From Rickettsiales bacterium (GTDB lineage: Bacteria; Pseudomonadota; Alphaproteobacteria; Rs-D84), in assembly GCA_031267375.1 (NCBI GenBank), contig JAIRZE010000026.1, positions 1 to 5,125 on the forward strand: 5,125 nt of DNA, written 5' to 3'. The notes under the pieces are model-generated. The model saw only the letters and a list, made by a program, of their open reading frames with translations. It was not told where the DNA came from and made no database searches. Shown here one piece after another: positions 1 through 5,060 of the stretch. A program made the translations under genes and the position numbers. Each line of letters opens with the position of its first letter. The first letter of the stretch is position 1.

Positions 1-14
1 GTAGAAAGTCGCTC

Positions 15-128
15 CACCTGGCAACTCTTGGGTGGGGGCTTATGGAGCTCCCGAAGCCCCCACCCAAGATTGCATTCGGCAACAAGTTGCCGGGCAATCT
101 ATCCCGCCCCCGCAAGCGGGGGCAGGTG
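15..128. repeat. Composite palindromic repeat downstream of the ABC transporter gene
   Basis: The 163 bases beyond the ABC transporter stop codon hold no gene but are dense in inverted repeats. The largest hairpin pairs 26-41 with 54-69 (16 bp, perfect) and continues with 21-24/70-73 across a single bulged base (c25). Its 12-nt loop contains the palindrome GGAGCTCC. A second hairpin pairs 77-82 with 87-92, and a third pairs 106-112 with 117-123; both have a CAAG loop. An outer stem CACCTG/CAGGTG (15-20/123-128) could close the set, and alternative pairings exist (67-73/94-100, 20-26/85-91). No T-run follows the hairpins on the minus strand, so a classical terminator is not supported. A dispersed REP-like mosaic that also protects or ends the transporter mRNA is the best guess; a structured RNA is less likely. 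Confidence 0.6.
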
Positions 129-163
129 TGCCCACCGAGTTTAATTTTCTCTACAATATCTAT

Positions 164-1981
164 TTACTGTGCGACAAAGCCGTCAGACTGGTTCTTCCAC
201 ATCTTTGCGTATATTCCGCCGCGTTTGCGTATCAATTGCTCGTGCGTGCCGCTTTCAACGATTTTCCCGCCGTCAATCACCACTATGCGGTTCATATTTT
301 TCAATGTGCTTAATCTGTGCGCTATCACCAGCATCGTTTTCCCGCGGCTGATTTTCGCAATGCTGTTCTGAATGATTTCTTCGGTTTCGCTATCCAATGC
401 GGATGTAGCCTCGTCAATCAGCAGTATCGGCGCGCTTTGCAAAAATGCGCGCGCGATTGCAATCCGCTGTCTTTGCCCGCCGGAAAGCTTTACGCCGCGA
501 TCGCCTACAATTGTATTATATCCGCCGGGCTGTTCCATTATGAACTTGTGCGCGCCCGCAAATTTCGCCGCGCGGATGACATCCGCAAGCGATGCGTTCG
601 GCGCGGCATAGCGCAGATTTTCCAGAATAGTTCTGTTAAAAAGCGCCGTGTCTTGCGGAATAAACGCCACGCTTTTGCGCAAGGAATCCAAGGAAACATT
701 CGCGATATTCTGGCCGTCAATCGTGATCTCTCCGGCATTCACATCATACATCCGCATCAGCAATTTCAGCAGAGTCGTCTTGCCGCCGCCGGATGCGCCG
801 ACGATTCCTATGTGCTCTCCACTTTTCACAGACAGATAAAAATCGCGCAGTATCAAATGCGACTTCTTGTCGTATCTGAAATCCACATCGTCAAAATTTA
901 TAGCTCCGCGCCGCGCGATTAAATCGGGCGCGCCTGATTTGTCTTTTACTGAAATTTTCGCGACCAGCTCTTTGTAATTCTGATAAGCTTCTGTTCCTGT
1001 TTCAAACAGCTCTGTCCATTTCCATATAAGATTCCAGACCGAAGAATTTATTGACGCGTACGCTCCTATCATAAAGACGACTTCGCCCAAAGTCATCGCG
1101 CCGCTGCGAAAATAAAAAACGCACAGCAGCATCGCCGCGGCAAAAACTATTTCTTCCAAAAATGACAGCGGCCCCCAGAACTTTCTGTCCGCCCGCGTAT
1201 GGGCCTGATACCGCGCGTCGTATTTCTGCATCACTTTATCCAGCAGGGCCAGCTCTTTCATTCGGCCTGAAAAAGCGCGCACATTCATCGCGCCGCCGAT
1301 AGTGTCCGTTGTCGCGCCGTGGATCTGGCTGACCGCCGCGGCAAGTTTTTTATTCGTTATGATTATTTTTTTGAAATTTATTTTGAACCATAAAAAGCGG
1401 ATAATCATCCCGCCCGCGACAAGCGCCGTCAAAGACCAATGCAACCGCAGAATCAACCCAAGTGCGATAATCATAGCTATAAAATTAGCCATCATTTCCG
1501 CAAACAGTTTTTGAATTATCAAAACGGAATTGAATGCTATGTTGTTCGCCTGCTGGCTCATTTTTCCCAGCATTTTTTTGTTGATAAAATCCATAGACTG
1601 GCAATGGACATAGTTTATCAAATTCATCAAAACTTTTGAGCGGCTATTCGGGCGAACCCGCTGCCATATCAAATTCTGGGCCACATCGCAGAGTTTGAAA
1701 AACAAATTCGCTATTAAAATAATTCCCAAAACAATCGTTGCGGAATACCAGAAATTATTATGCGCTCCGTCCAGCAAATCTGTCAGCATCTGCATTTGAA
1801 CCGCGGGAAACATACTGAAACCAGTACGGGAAATAATGAAAAACAGAGCATAAAAAACAAATCCCCAGCCAAAGAATGCCCAGAAATTTTTACGCAAGTA
1901 TCCAATGAGAGTTCTGGGATTTTCTATCAGGCTGCATTCCAGCGGATATGATTCGGGGATTAATTTTTTTATTGTTTTCAT
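164..1981 (-). CDS. ABC exporter half-transporter (fused permease and ATPase)
   Basis: This 605-residue inner-membrane protein has the usual layout and length of a type IV (MsbA-like) exporter half-transporter, which works as a dimer and uses ATP to move a substrate out of the cytoplasm. The membrane domain spans about residues 30-325, with hydrophobic segments near 33-51, 77-97, 158-178, 182-198, 275-292 and 300-318. The ATPase domain follows. I see the A-loop Tyr370, Walker A GASGGGKTT (395-403), Q-loop Gln443 in IPQD, the signature LSGGQ (499-503), Walker B ILLIDE (519-524), the D-loop SALD and the switch His555 in AHRLST. All catalytic residues are present, so it should be active. The substrate cannot be read from sequence; lipid, peptide and drug exporters share this plan. 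The ATG at 1981 sits about 10 nt below a good promoter and has no Shine-Dalgarno, suggesting a leaderless mRNA. It appears to be transcribed alone. Confidence 0.96.
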   Translation of the reverse strand: MKTIKKLIPESYPLECSLIENPRTLIGYLRKNFWAFFGWGFVFYALFFIISRTGFSMFPAVQMQMLTDLLDGAHNNFWYSATIVLGIILIANLFFKLCDVAQNLIWQRVRPNSRSKVLMNLINYVHCQSMDFINKKMLGKMSQQANNIAFNSVLIIQKLFAEMMANFIAMIIALGLILRLHWSLTALVAGGMIIRFLWFKINFKKIIITNKKLAAAVSQIHGATTDTIGGAMNVRAFSGRMKELALLDKVMQKYDARYQAHTRADRKFWGPLSFLEEIVFAAAMLLCVFYFRSGAMTLGEVVFMIGAYASINSSVWNLIWKWTELFETGTEAYQNYKELVAKISVKDKSGAPDLIARRGAINFDDVDFRYDKKSHLILRDFYLSVKSGEHIGIVGASGGGKTTLLKLLMRMYDVNAGEITIDGQNIANVSLDSLRKSVAFIPQDTALFNRTILENLRYAAPNASLADVIRAAKFAGAHKFIMEQPGGYNTIVGDRGVKLSGGQRQRIAIARAFLQSAPILLIDEATSALDSETEEIIQNSIAKISRGKTMLVIAHRLSTLKNMNRIVVIDGGKIVESGTHEQLIRKRGGIYAKMWKNQSDGFVAQ

Positions 1982-1990
1982 AGTACGCGG

Positions 1991-2019
1991 ATTATATAAA
2001 AAAATAGAAAAATGTTCAA
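1991..2019 (-). promoter_or_regulatory. Sigma-70-type promoter of the ABC transporter gene
   Basis: On the minus strand, TTGAAC (2014-2019) is followed after exactly 17 nt by a perfect TATAAT (1991-1996). The usual distance from the -10 box places the start of transcription near A1984, only 3 nt before the ATG at 1981. No ribosome binding site lies between promoter and ATG, which fits a leaderless or near-leaderless mRNA. The -35 box begins just past the terminator of the preceding lipoprotein gene, so the two units are separate. Confidence 0.7.
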
Positions 2020-2022
2020 ATG

Positions 2023-2049
2023 AAAAAAAACGCGCCGTGCGGCGCGTTT
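2023..2049 (-). terminator. Rho-independent terminator of the small lipoprotein gene
   Basis: Three bases past the lipoprotein stop codon, the minus strand reads AAA, then CGCGCC, loop GCAC, GGCGCG, then eight T residues. The G+C stem is 6 bp (2031-2046) and extends to 9 bp through A-T pairs with the start of the T-run (2023-2030). This is a textbook intrinsic terminator for the minus strand. On the plus strand it is followed only by TTTGGTTT and no plus-strand gene needs it. Confidence 0.88.
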
Positions 2050-2052
2050 GGT

Positions 2053-2205
2053 TTACAATCCGGATGTGTATCCAGAGATCGTAATCGCAGGATGCAAGAC
2101 ATACATATCGTGAGTGGTCTTGCCGCTGCTGGATTTTCCATCAACAAATCCGACGCAGCCGGACAGCAACATAATCGCGCCCAATGCCAATAATGCTTTT
2201 TTCAT
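2053..2205 (-). CDS. Small lipoprotein, 50 residues
   Basis: The product begins MKKALLALGAIMLLSGC: two lysines, a short hydrophobic stretch and the lipobox LSGC, so signal peptidase II should cleave before Cys17 and the cysteine be lipidated. The mature part is only 34 residues, rich in Gly, Ser and Thr, with no recognisable domain. The residue after Cys is Val rather than Asp, which by the E. coli rule favours the outer membrane. I chose the ATG at 2205 because GGAG (2213-2216) lies 7 nt upstream; an in-frame ATG at 2235 would spoil the signal peptide with ten extra residues. The gene has its own predicted promoter and a strong terminator, so it is a one-gene unit. I do not recognise the family. 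Entericidin-like stress lipoproteins or phage-type lysis lipoproteins are similar in size, but no sequence match is claimed. Confidence 0.82.
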   Translation of the reverse strand: MKKALLALGAIMLLSGCVGFVDGKSSSGKTTHDMYVLHPAITISGYTSGL

Positions 2206-2212
2206 AGTTTTT

Positions 2213-2216
2213 CTCC
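2213..2216 (-). promoter_or_regulatory. Ribosome binding site deciding the lipoprotein start
   Basis: GGAG on the minus strand, followed by AAAAACT (7 nt) and the ATG at 2205. It fixes the start at the lipobox-compatible ATG rather than at the in-frame ATG 30 nt upstream. Confidence 0.75.
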
Positions 2217-2244
2217 ATAGGTTGGCTTTTTTCAAAGCACTATA

Positions 2245-2272
2245 ATTCTATCAAAAATCATCGCAGATTCAA
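2245..2272 (-). promoter_or_regulatory. Predicted promoter of the small lipoprotein gene
   Basis: On the minus strand, TTGAAT (2267-2272) and TAGAAT (2245-2250) are separated by 16 nt. Transcription would start near 2238, giving a leader of about 33 nt that contains the GGAG ribosome binding site. The neighbouring TATAGT (2239-2244) is an alternative -10 box but lacks a good -35 partner. The region is AT-rich, so chance matches are possible. Confidence 0.42.
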
Positions 2273-2321
2273 TAAGAATTTTTGCAGATAATTTATATTA
2301 CGACATATTTCATTTTCTTAA

Positions 2322-2340
2322 ACGCCGCGGCCCGCGGCGT
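2322..2340. repeat. GC-rich short palindrome
   Basis: The arms ACGCCGCGG (2322-2330) and CCGCGGCGT (2332-2340) are perfect inverted copies around one central base. The palindrome abuts the longer inverted repeat that starts at 2339. Together with 2339-2483 it fills much of the 324-nt gap between yraN and the lipoprotein gene, where I see no gene; the rest (2206-2321, 2484-2529) is AT-rich and holds the lipoprotein promoter. Confidence 0.6.
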
Positions 2341-2465
2341 CATCCCGGCGAAGGCCGGGATCCACTGCGCCGCAGGCCTTAACCTGCGAAGCAGTATGTC
2401 GCGGATATTTTCGCTTGCGCGTTAAAGCCTGCGGCGCAGTGGATCCCGAGCCTCAAAGGGATGAC
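2339..2465. repeat. Long inverted repeat of the alphaproteobacterial GTCATCCC type
   Basis: GTCATCCC (2339-2346) pairs with GGGATGAC (2458-2465), and a perfect 21-bp pair joins 2357-2377 to 2427-2447, followed inward by TTAAC/GTTAA (2379-2383/2421-2425) after one mismatch. The left arm contains its own 6-bp hairpin CCCGGC-GAAG-GCCGGG (2344-2359). The right arm carries a different insert between CCC and GGG (2448-2457). This layout is that of dispersed intergenic palindromes, which I recall as common in Alphaproteobacteria. It lies downstream of yraN and may stabilise or end that transcript, but has no minus-strand T-run. Confidence 0.78.
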
Positions 2466-2483
2466 GATTTACTTCGTAAATCG
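2465..2483. repeat. Short hairpin next to the long inverted repeat
   Basis: CGATTTAC (2465-2472) and GTAAATCG (2476-2483) form a perfect 8-bp stem with a TTC loop. It shares its first base with the end of the long inverted repeat and is probably another module of the same repeat cluster. T-rich sequence follows on the plus strand, but there is no plus-strand gene for it to terminate. Confidence 0.5.
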
Positions 2484-2529
2484 GTTTGGTTTTGTTTCTG
2501 TTATAAAAAGATACTTTCTTTACATTTAT

Positions 2530-2883
2530 CTATTTATTTAATGCGCCGTGCGACCAATAAATTTTTTTACCGCATACCGCGATAACATCAAACCGCGCCG
2601 CGCCGGTCCAATGTTTTTGGCGCATATAATCCGCCGCCGCGCGCCGCAGGCGGACCGCCTGGCTATGTCCGACAGATTCCACAGCGCCGATTATTGTCGG
2701 GCGATTTTTTACCTCTGCAAATATCAGCAGGTTTCCGCGGCGGGCGATTATGTCTATTTCTGCGCGCCCGGTTTTCTTGCCGGTTATATATCGCGATTCC
2801 AGAATCCAAAATCCGCGAAAGCGCAGATACCAGCGCGCGCGAAATTCCGCCATTATCCCGGCATTGTAAGAATTAAAATGCAT
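2530..2883 (-). CDS. yraN: YraN / UPF0102 family nuclease-like protein
   Basis: This 117-residue cytoplasmic protein matches the YraN (UPF0102) family over its whole length. The family has a restriction-endonuclease-like fold similar to Holliday-junction resolvases; its cellular job is poorly defined. I see the conserved N-terminal helix with AE (Glu13) and YLRFRGFWIL, the core EIDIIARRG with Asp44, the strand IFAEVKNR with Glu57 and Lys59, and Gln75 before the RRAA helix, so the PD-(D/E)XK-type metal site looks intact. I chose the ATG at 2883 because the family normally starts just before this helix and is about 115-120 residues long; the frame stays open to 2961, but those extra residues lie wholly inside the upstream gene and look unlike the family. 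The start overlaps the end of the upstream gene by 11 nt and lacks a clear Shine-Dalgarno, suggesting translational coupling. The usual neighbour rsmI is not in this window. Confidence 0.88.
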   Translation of the reverse strand: MHFNSYNAGIMAEFRARWYLRFRGFWILESRYITGKKTGRAEIDIIARRGNLLIFAEVKNRPTIIGAVESVGHSQAVRLRRAAADYMRQKHWTGAARFDVIAVCGKKIYWSHGALNK

Positions 2884-3691
2884 ATGGCTTTGCACGGAAA
2901 TTCTCTCTTGCATCCTGCACATTTTTTGCTTCGTCGCTTGCATTACGCCCCTGGTCAACAAGGTCCAGGCTGCCGTAATATGCAGTCATCATCGGATCAT
3001 ACGAATTATCGCTGGACAGCCATTTGTCATCCCCGCTGTTCGGCGGCCCATACTTGTCTAATACCCCCTGCCAGAATGTCAGGATTTTTTTCTGCCGCTG
3101 ATTTTCAAACTTTTCCGCCGCGCCTTCCGTTTCATTCACATCGTTTTTATACACAATCCGCCACACCAAATTATTAGTCGCATTGCTTGTGAAATATACC
3201 GCTATTGTTTCGCCCGTGGATGCCCGTTCAAGGTGCAATTCCGCCGCGTACAGCAATCCGCGCGCCCGCGCCAGGGATCGTATGCAATTTTCCAATTTTG
3301 CCGGAATGTATATACTTTGCCGGCGGCATTCGTAATCCAAGTTATATTTCCAATCCGGATGAATGGTATATGTTATAGAGTTTTTTCTGCGCGGCGCGTA
3401 AAGCGAATTGCCTTTGAAAAACAATGTCTGAACATCTTCAAAAGACATCCCCAGCAACACCCCGGCAATATCAAAATTGCCAACGGCAAGGCCTGTCGCG
3501 TCGGAATTCAGCGAAACAGGTCCGCTTGTAATATCGGTCGGATCCCGGTCCGCGATTTCAAAATCTTCAAACAAAAAAGGATCGTCGCCCGCCGCTTTGC
3601 AAGCGGCGGGAATTAGCAATGCGCAATTAGCAATTAGCAATGAAAAAATCATTGTTTTTATTTTTATAATAAAATTATTTTGTGTTCTCAT
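2873..3691 (-). CDS. Secreted or periplasmic protein of unknown function
   Basis: I do not recognise this 272-residue protein. The N-terminus has a basic stretch (Lys10, Lys12), a hydrophobic core at about 14-29 and small residues near 30-35, as in a Sec signal peptide. Cleavage around CKA/AG is plausible; the PAAC near Cys31 is not a good lipobox. The segment FDIAGVLLGMSFEDVQTLF (73-91) resembles the G-[MV]-S-x-x-x-V openings of small periplasmic domains such as SmpA/BamE, but only weakly. It leads into a strand-rich region with Cys122 and Cys136, a possible disulfide. The C-terminal third is polar. The ATG at 3691 is preferred over one at 3652 because it supplies the basic residues, though neither has a Shine-Dalgarno. 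The gene starts 17 nt after the preceding gene, and its signal-peptide codons are made of repeat sequence, so the N-terminus may be a recent acquisition. Confidence 0.78.
   Translation of the reverse strand: MRTQNNFIIKIKTMIFSLLIANCALLIPAACKAAGDDPFLFEDFEIADRDPTDITSGPVSLNSDATGLAVGNFDIAGVLLGMSFEDVQTLFFKGNSLYAPRRKNSITYTIHPDWKYNLDYECRRQSIYIPAKLENCIRSLARARGLLYAAELHLERASTGETIAVYFTSNATNNLVWRIVYKNDVNETEGAAEKFENQRQKKILTFWQGVLDKYGPPNSGDDKWLSSDNSYDPMMTAYYGSLDLVDQGRNASDEAKNVQDARENFRAKPYAF
3588..3610. repeat. Perfect hairpin inside the signal-peptide codons
   Basis: CCCGCCGCTT (3588-3597) and AAGCGGCGGG (3601-3610) are perfect 10-bp inverted copies around TGC. In the secreted-protein frame this encodes the end of the signal peptide, about PAACKAAG. 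It touches the AATTAGC repeat block at 3611, so the two look like one composite element. Confidence 0.7.
3611..3638. repeat. AATTAGC direct repeats coding for LLIANCALL
   Basis: AATTAGC occurs at 3611-3617, 3625-3631 and 3632-3638, with spacings of 14 and 7 nt. Read on the minus strand in the gene frame, these copies give the hydrophobic core LLIANCALLI of the secreted protein's signal peptide. This is low-complexity repeat DNA that happens to encode a suitable hydrophobic helix. Confidence 0.65.
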
Positions 3692-3714
3692 TGCTAACTG
3701 CTAATTGCTCATTG
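3617..3714. repeat. 27-nt inverted repeat spanning the gene junction
   Basis: The arm 3617-3643 is the inverted copy of 3688-3714 with 25 of 27 matches. In the minus-strand RNA one mismatch (3633/3698) is a G-U pair, so 26 of 27 can pair around a 44-nt AT-rich loop. The right arm holds the stop codon of the upstream gene (3709-3711), the spacer and the start codon of the secreted-protein gene (3689-3691); the left arm lies in its signal-peptide codons. The start codon would therefore be buried in a stem. Confidence 0.72.
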
Positions 3715-4359
3715 TATAATTATTTCCACTACTTTGAATTTGAATATTGCCGCCGGGTCGCCGCCGCGTTCCAGATAGCGCGTCGCGTCAAACGGCGCTC
3801 CGTCTATTTCTGATTCCTTGATCCCCGGTTTGAAATTTATTTTCATATACGCGACGCCGGGCGTTATCACGGGCGCCGCATCAATCAGATTCGGATTTTC
3901 AAAAGTTTGCAGTTCATAATAAACCTGCCAGTAATCGCTGTCCGGCGCTTGCAGAATTTCTGGCGCAACGGACACCCGGCGCAGCATTTTTTGTTCTGAC
4001 AATTTCTCTATCGCTTGGGCTTCCCCGCGCTTCCACTTGCTGAAAACATCGGGCATAGACATAGCCTGCATCACGGTGTAATTTTTCGTGCGCTCTGCAA
4101 TATTTTCCGCAACCGGAATCACATAAAAATATTCGTAAATAAACTTTGCAATCAGCCGGTCCCGCAGTGCGCTTTCCGATAATTGCTCTATCGGTTTTGG
4201 CGAATCAACGCGGTCCGTTGAAAAATCGGCGGGCTGAAAAATATAGGCGTTTATCCGGGATTGATCGCCCGCGTCGTAAATTGCGCCGGAAAAATACAAG
4301 GCCGCAAAAGCCAGCCCCAAAATCAAAAGCCCTGCAAAAAATGCGATCAATCTGCGCAT
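3709..4359 (-). CDS. Single-pass inner-membrane protein, possibly VirB8-like
   Basis: The 216-residue product has an N-terminal membrane segment (about residues 4-24, after MRR) and a periplasmic remainder. The domain starts with an amphipathic helix (ALRDRLIAKFIYEYFYVIP, 64-82), a second helical region (about 104-124), then likely strands RRVSVAP, YWQVYYELQTF, VAYMKINF and AIFKFKVVEIII. A short cytoplasmic tail, one helix and an alpha-then-beta periplasmic domain is the plan of VirB8-type and other NTF2-like proteins of type IV secretion systems, but I see no diagnostic motif, so this is a structural guess. The ATG at 4359 overlaps the preceding stop as TGATG, and AGGA (4365-4368) lies 5 nt upstream; a TTG at 4362 is an alternative start. 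It is probably translated with, and works beside, the similarly built upstream protein. Confidence 0.82.
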   Translation of the reverse strand: MRRLIAFFAGLLILGLAFAALYFSGAIYDAGDQSRINAYIFQPADFSTDRVDSPKPIEQLSESALRDRLIAKFIYEYFYVIPVAENIAERTKNYTVMQAMSMPDVFSKWKRGEAQAIEKLSEQKMLRRVSVAPEILQAPDSDYWQVYYELQTFENPNLIDAAPVITPGVAYMKINFKPGIKESEIDGAPFDATRYLERGGDPAAIFKFKVVEIIIQ

Positions 4360-5039
4360 CAATTTCCTGTTTTATAAGCATTGAAATCCGCGACATAAAA
4401 TCCCAAATTTCGCGGATAATTATTTTTGTTTCGTGCGACTGCCAAATAAGCCTCTATCCGAAAGGCCCCCGCTAAATTAGATTCAATGGTCGCGCGTACG
4501 CGCCAATTGCCGGACGATTCAGTGATATTTCCAACGGGCGATATGTCCAGCGAATTTTCAGCAACAGTCCAGATTTCACCGTTTTTTGCGCGCGCTTCAT
4601 AATCCGGCAGCACGGCATTGGAAAACCTGGTGTATAAATCATCGGCGCCCGCGCAGAAAATCAGGCAGGGCTTTACCCCCGGCGCCGCGTCGTCAGAACC
4701 GGGACAGGAGTGCCTTTCCCCGCGGCACCAGCGCACTGAATTTGCGGCCGCGTCATTGGAAATTTGAAACCATTGGCGCGCGAAATTCAATGCCACGGAT
4801 TCCTGCATAGCCTGGGCGACCGAGTATTCGCGCGCGCTGTCATTTTTTCCGATAACGGTCCAGTCGCCGGAAATCAAAATCGGCGACAGTCTTTGCGAAC
4901 GCGCGGTCCACAGCAATATCCCGCACAGAAATATGATAATCAAAAAAGCGGTCAAAGACCAAATTCCGAAACTGCGGGAAATCGCGATGCGCTTTCCTGC
5001 GGGAAAAGCCGGCGTTTCAAAATCGGACGGATAGTTCAT
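4359..5039 (-). CDS. Single-pass inner-membrane protein with cysteine-rich loop, possibly VirB8-like
   Basis: The 226-residue product has a cytoplasmic tail of about 24 residues, one membrane helix (25-45, GIWSLTAFLIIIFLCGILLW) and a periplasmic domain. The domain opens with a strand (SPILISGDWTVIG), a helix (VAQAMQESVALNFARQWFQIS, 74-94), then a polar loop with Cys105, Cys112, Cys125 and Cys129, and ends in likely strands (GEIWTVAENSLDISPVG, NWRVRATIES, FRIEAYLAVARN, LGFYVADFNAY). This order fits the VirB8/NTF2-like plan, with the cysteine loop as an addition, but no diagnostic motif was seen. The ATG at 5039 is the only plausible start: an in-frame TGA lies 12 nt before it. There is no good Shine-Dalgarno, and the upstream sequence is repeat DNA, so the promoter must lie there or outside the window. 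Its stop overlaps the next start (TGATG), pointing to joint translation. Confidence 0.82.
   Translation of the reverse strand: MNYPSDFETPAFPAGKRIAISRSFGIWSLTAFLIIIFLCGILLWTARSQRLSPILISGDWTVIGKNDSAREYSVAQAMQESVALNFARQWFQISNDAAANSVRWCRGERHSCPGSDDAAPGVKPCLIFCAGADDLYTRFSNAVLPDYEARAKNGEIWTVAENSLDISPVGNITESSGNWRVRATIESNLAGAFRIEAYLAVARNKNNYPRNLGFYVADFNAYKTGN
4365..4368 (-). promoter_or_regulatory. Ribosome binding site within the upstream gene
   Basis: AGGA on the minus strand is followed by AATTG (5 nt) and the ATG at 4359. It lies in the last codons of the upstream membrane-protein gene and supports the ATG over the TTG at 4362 as the start of the downstream gene. Confidence 0.6.
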
Positions 5040-5060
5040 TGCTCGCTTCGCTCACATAGC

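Noticed and set aside
21..123. tRNA, SRP RNA or another known structured RNA
   Set aside because: No T-loop, anticodon arm or SRP tetraloop signature is present; the hairpins look like palindromic repeats.
317..922. Plus-strand open frame of about 200 codons
   Set aside because: It lies entirely opposite the ATPase domain of the ABC transporter, whose motifs are intact, and its translation shows no domain or start signal.
2206..2235. Ten-residue extension of the small lipoprotein from an ATG at 2235
   Set aside because: The ATG at 2205 has a GGAG at the right distance and gives a standard lipoprotein signal; the extension would include the ribosome binding site itself.
2241..2246. Plus-strand TATAAT as a promoter
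   Set aside because: No -35 element at a suitable distance (the nearest, TTGGCT at 2222, leaves only 13 nt) and no plus-strand gene downstream.
2502..2520. Terminator for yraN with stem AAAG/CTTT followed by T residues
   Set aside because: The stem is only 4 bp and AT-rich, too weak to call an intrinsic terminator.
2884..2961. 26-residue N-terminal extension of YraN from an ATG at 2961
   Set aside because: The extension lies inside the upstream gene, is unlike YraN family N-termini and would make the protein unusually long.
2548..3177. Plus-strand open frame of about 209 codons
   Set aside because: It is antisense to yraN and to the end of the secreted-protein gene. yraN matches its family and the plus-strand translation has no recognisable features.
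3233..3616. Plus-strand open frame of about 127 codons
   Set aside because: Antisense to the secreted-protein gene; no ribosome binding site or domain.
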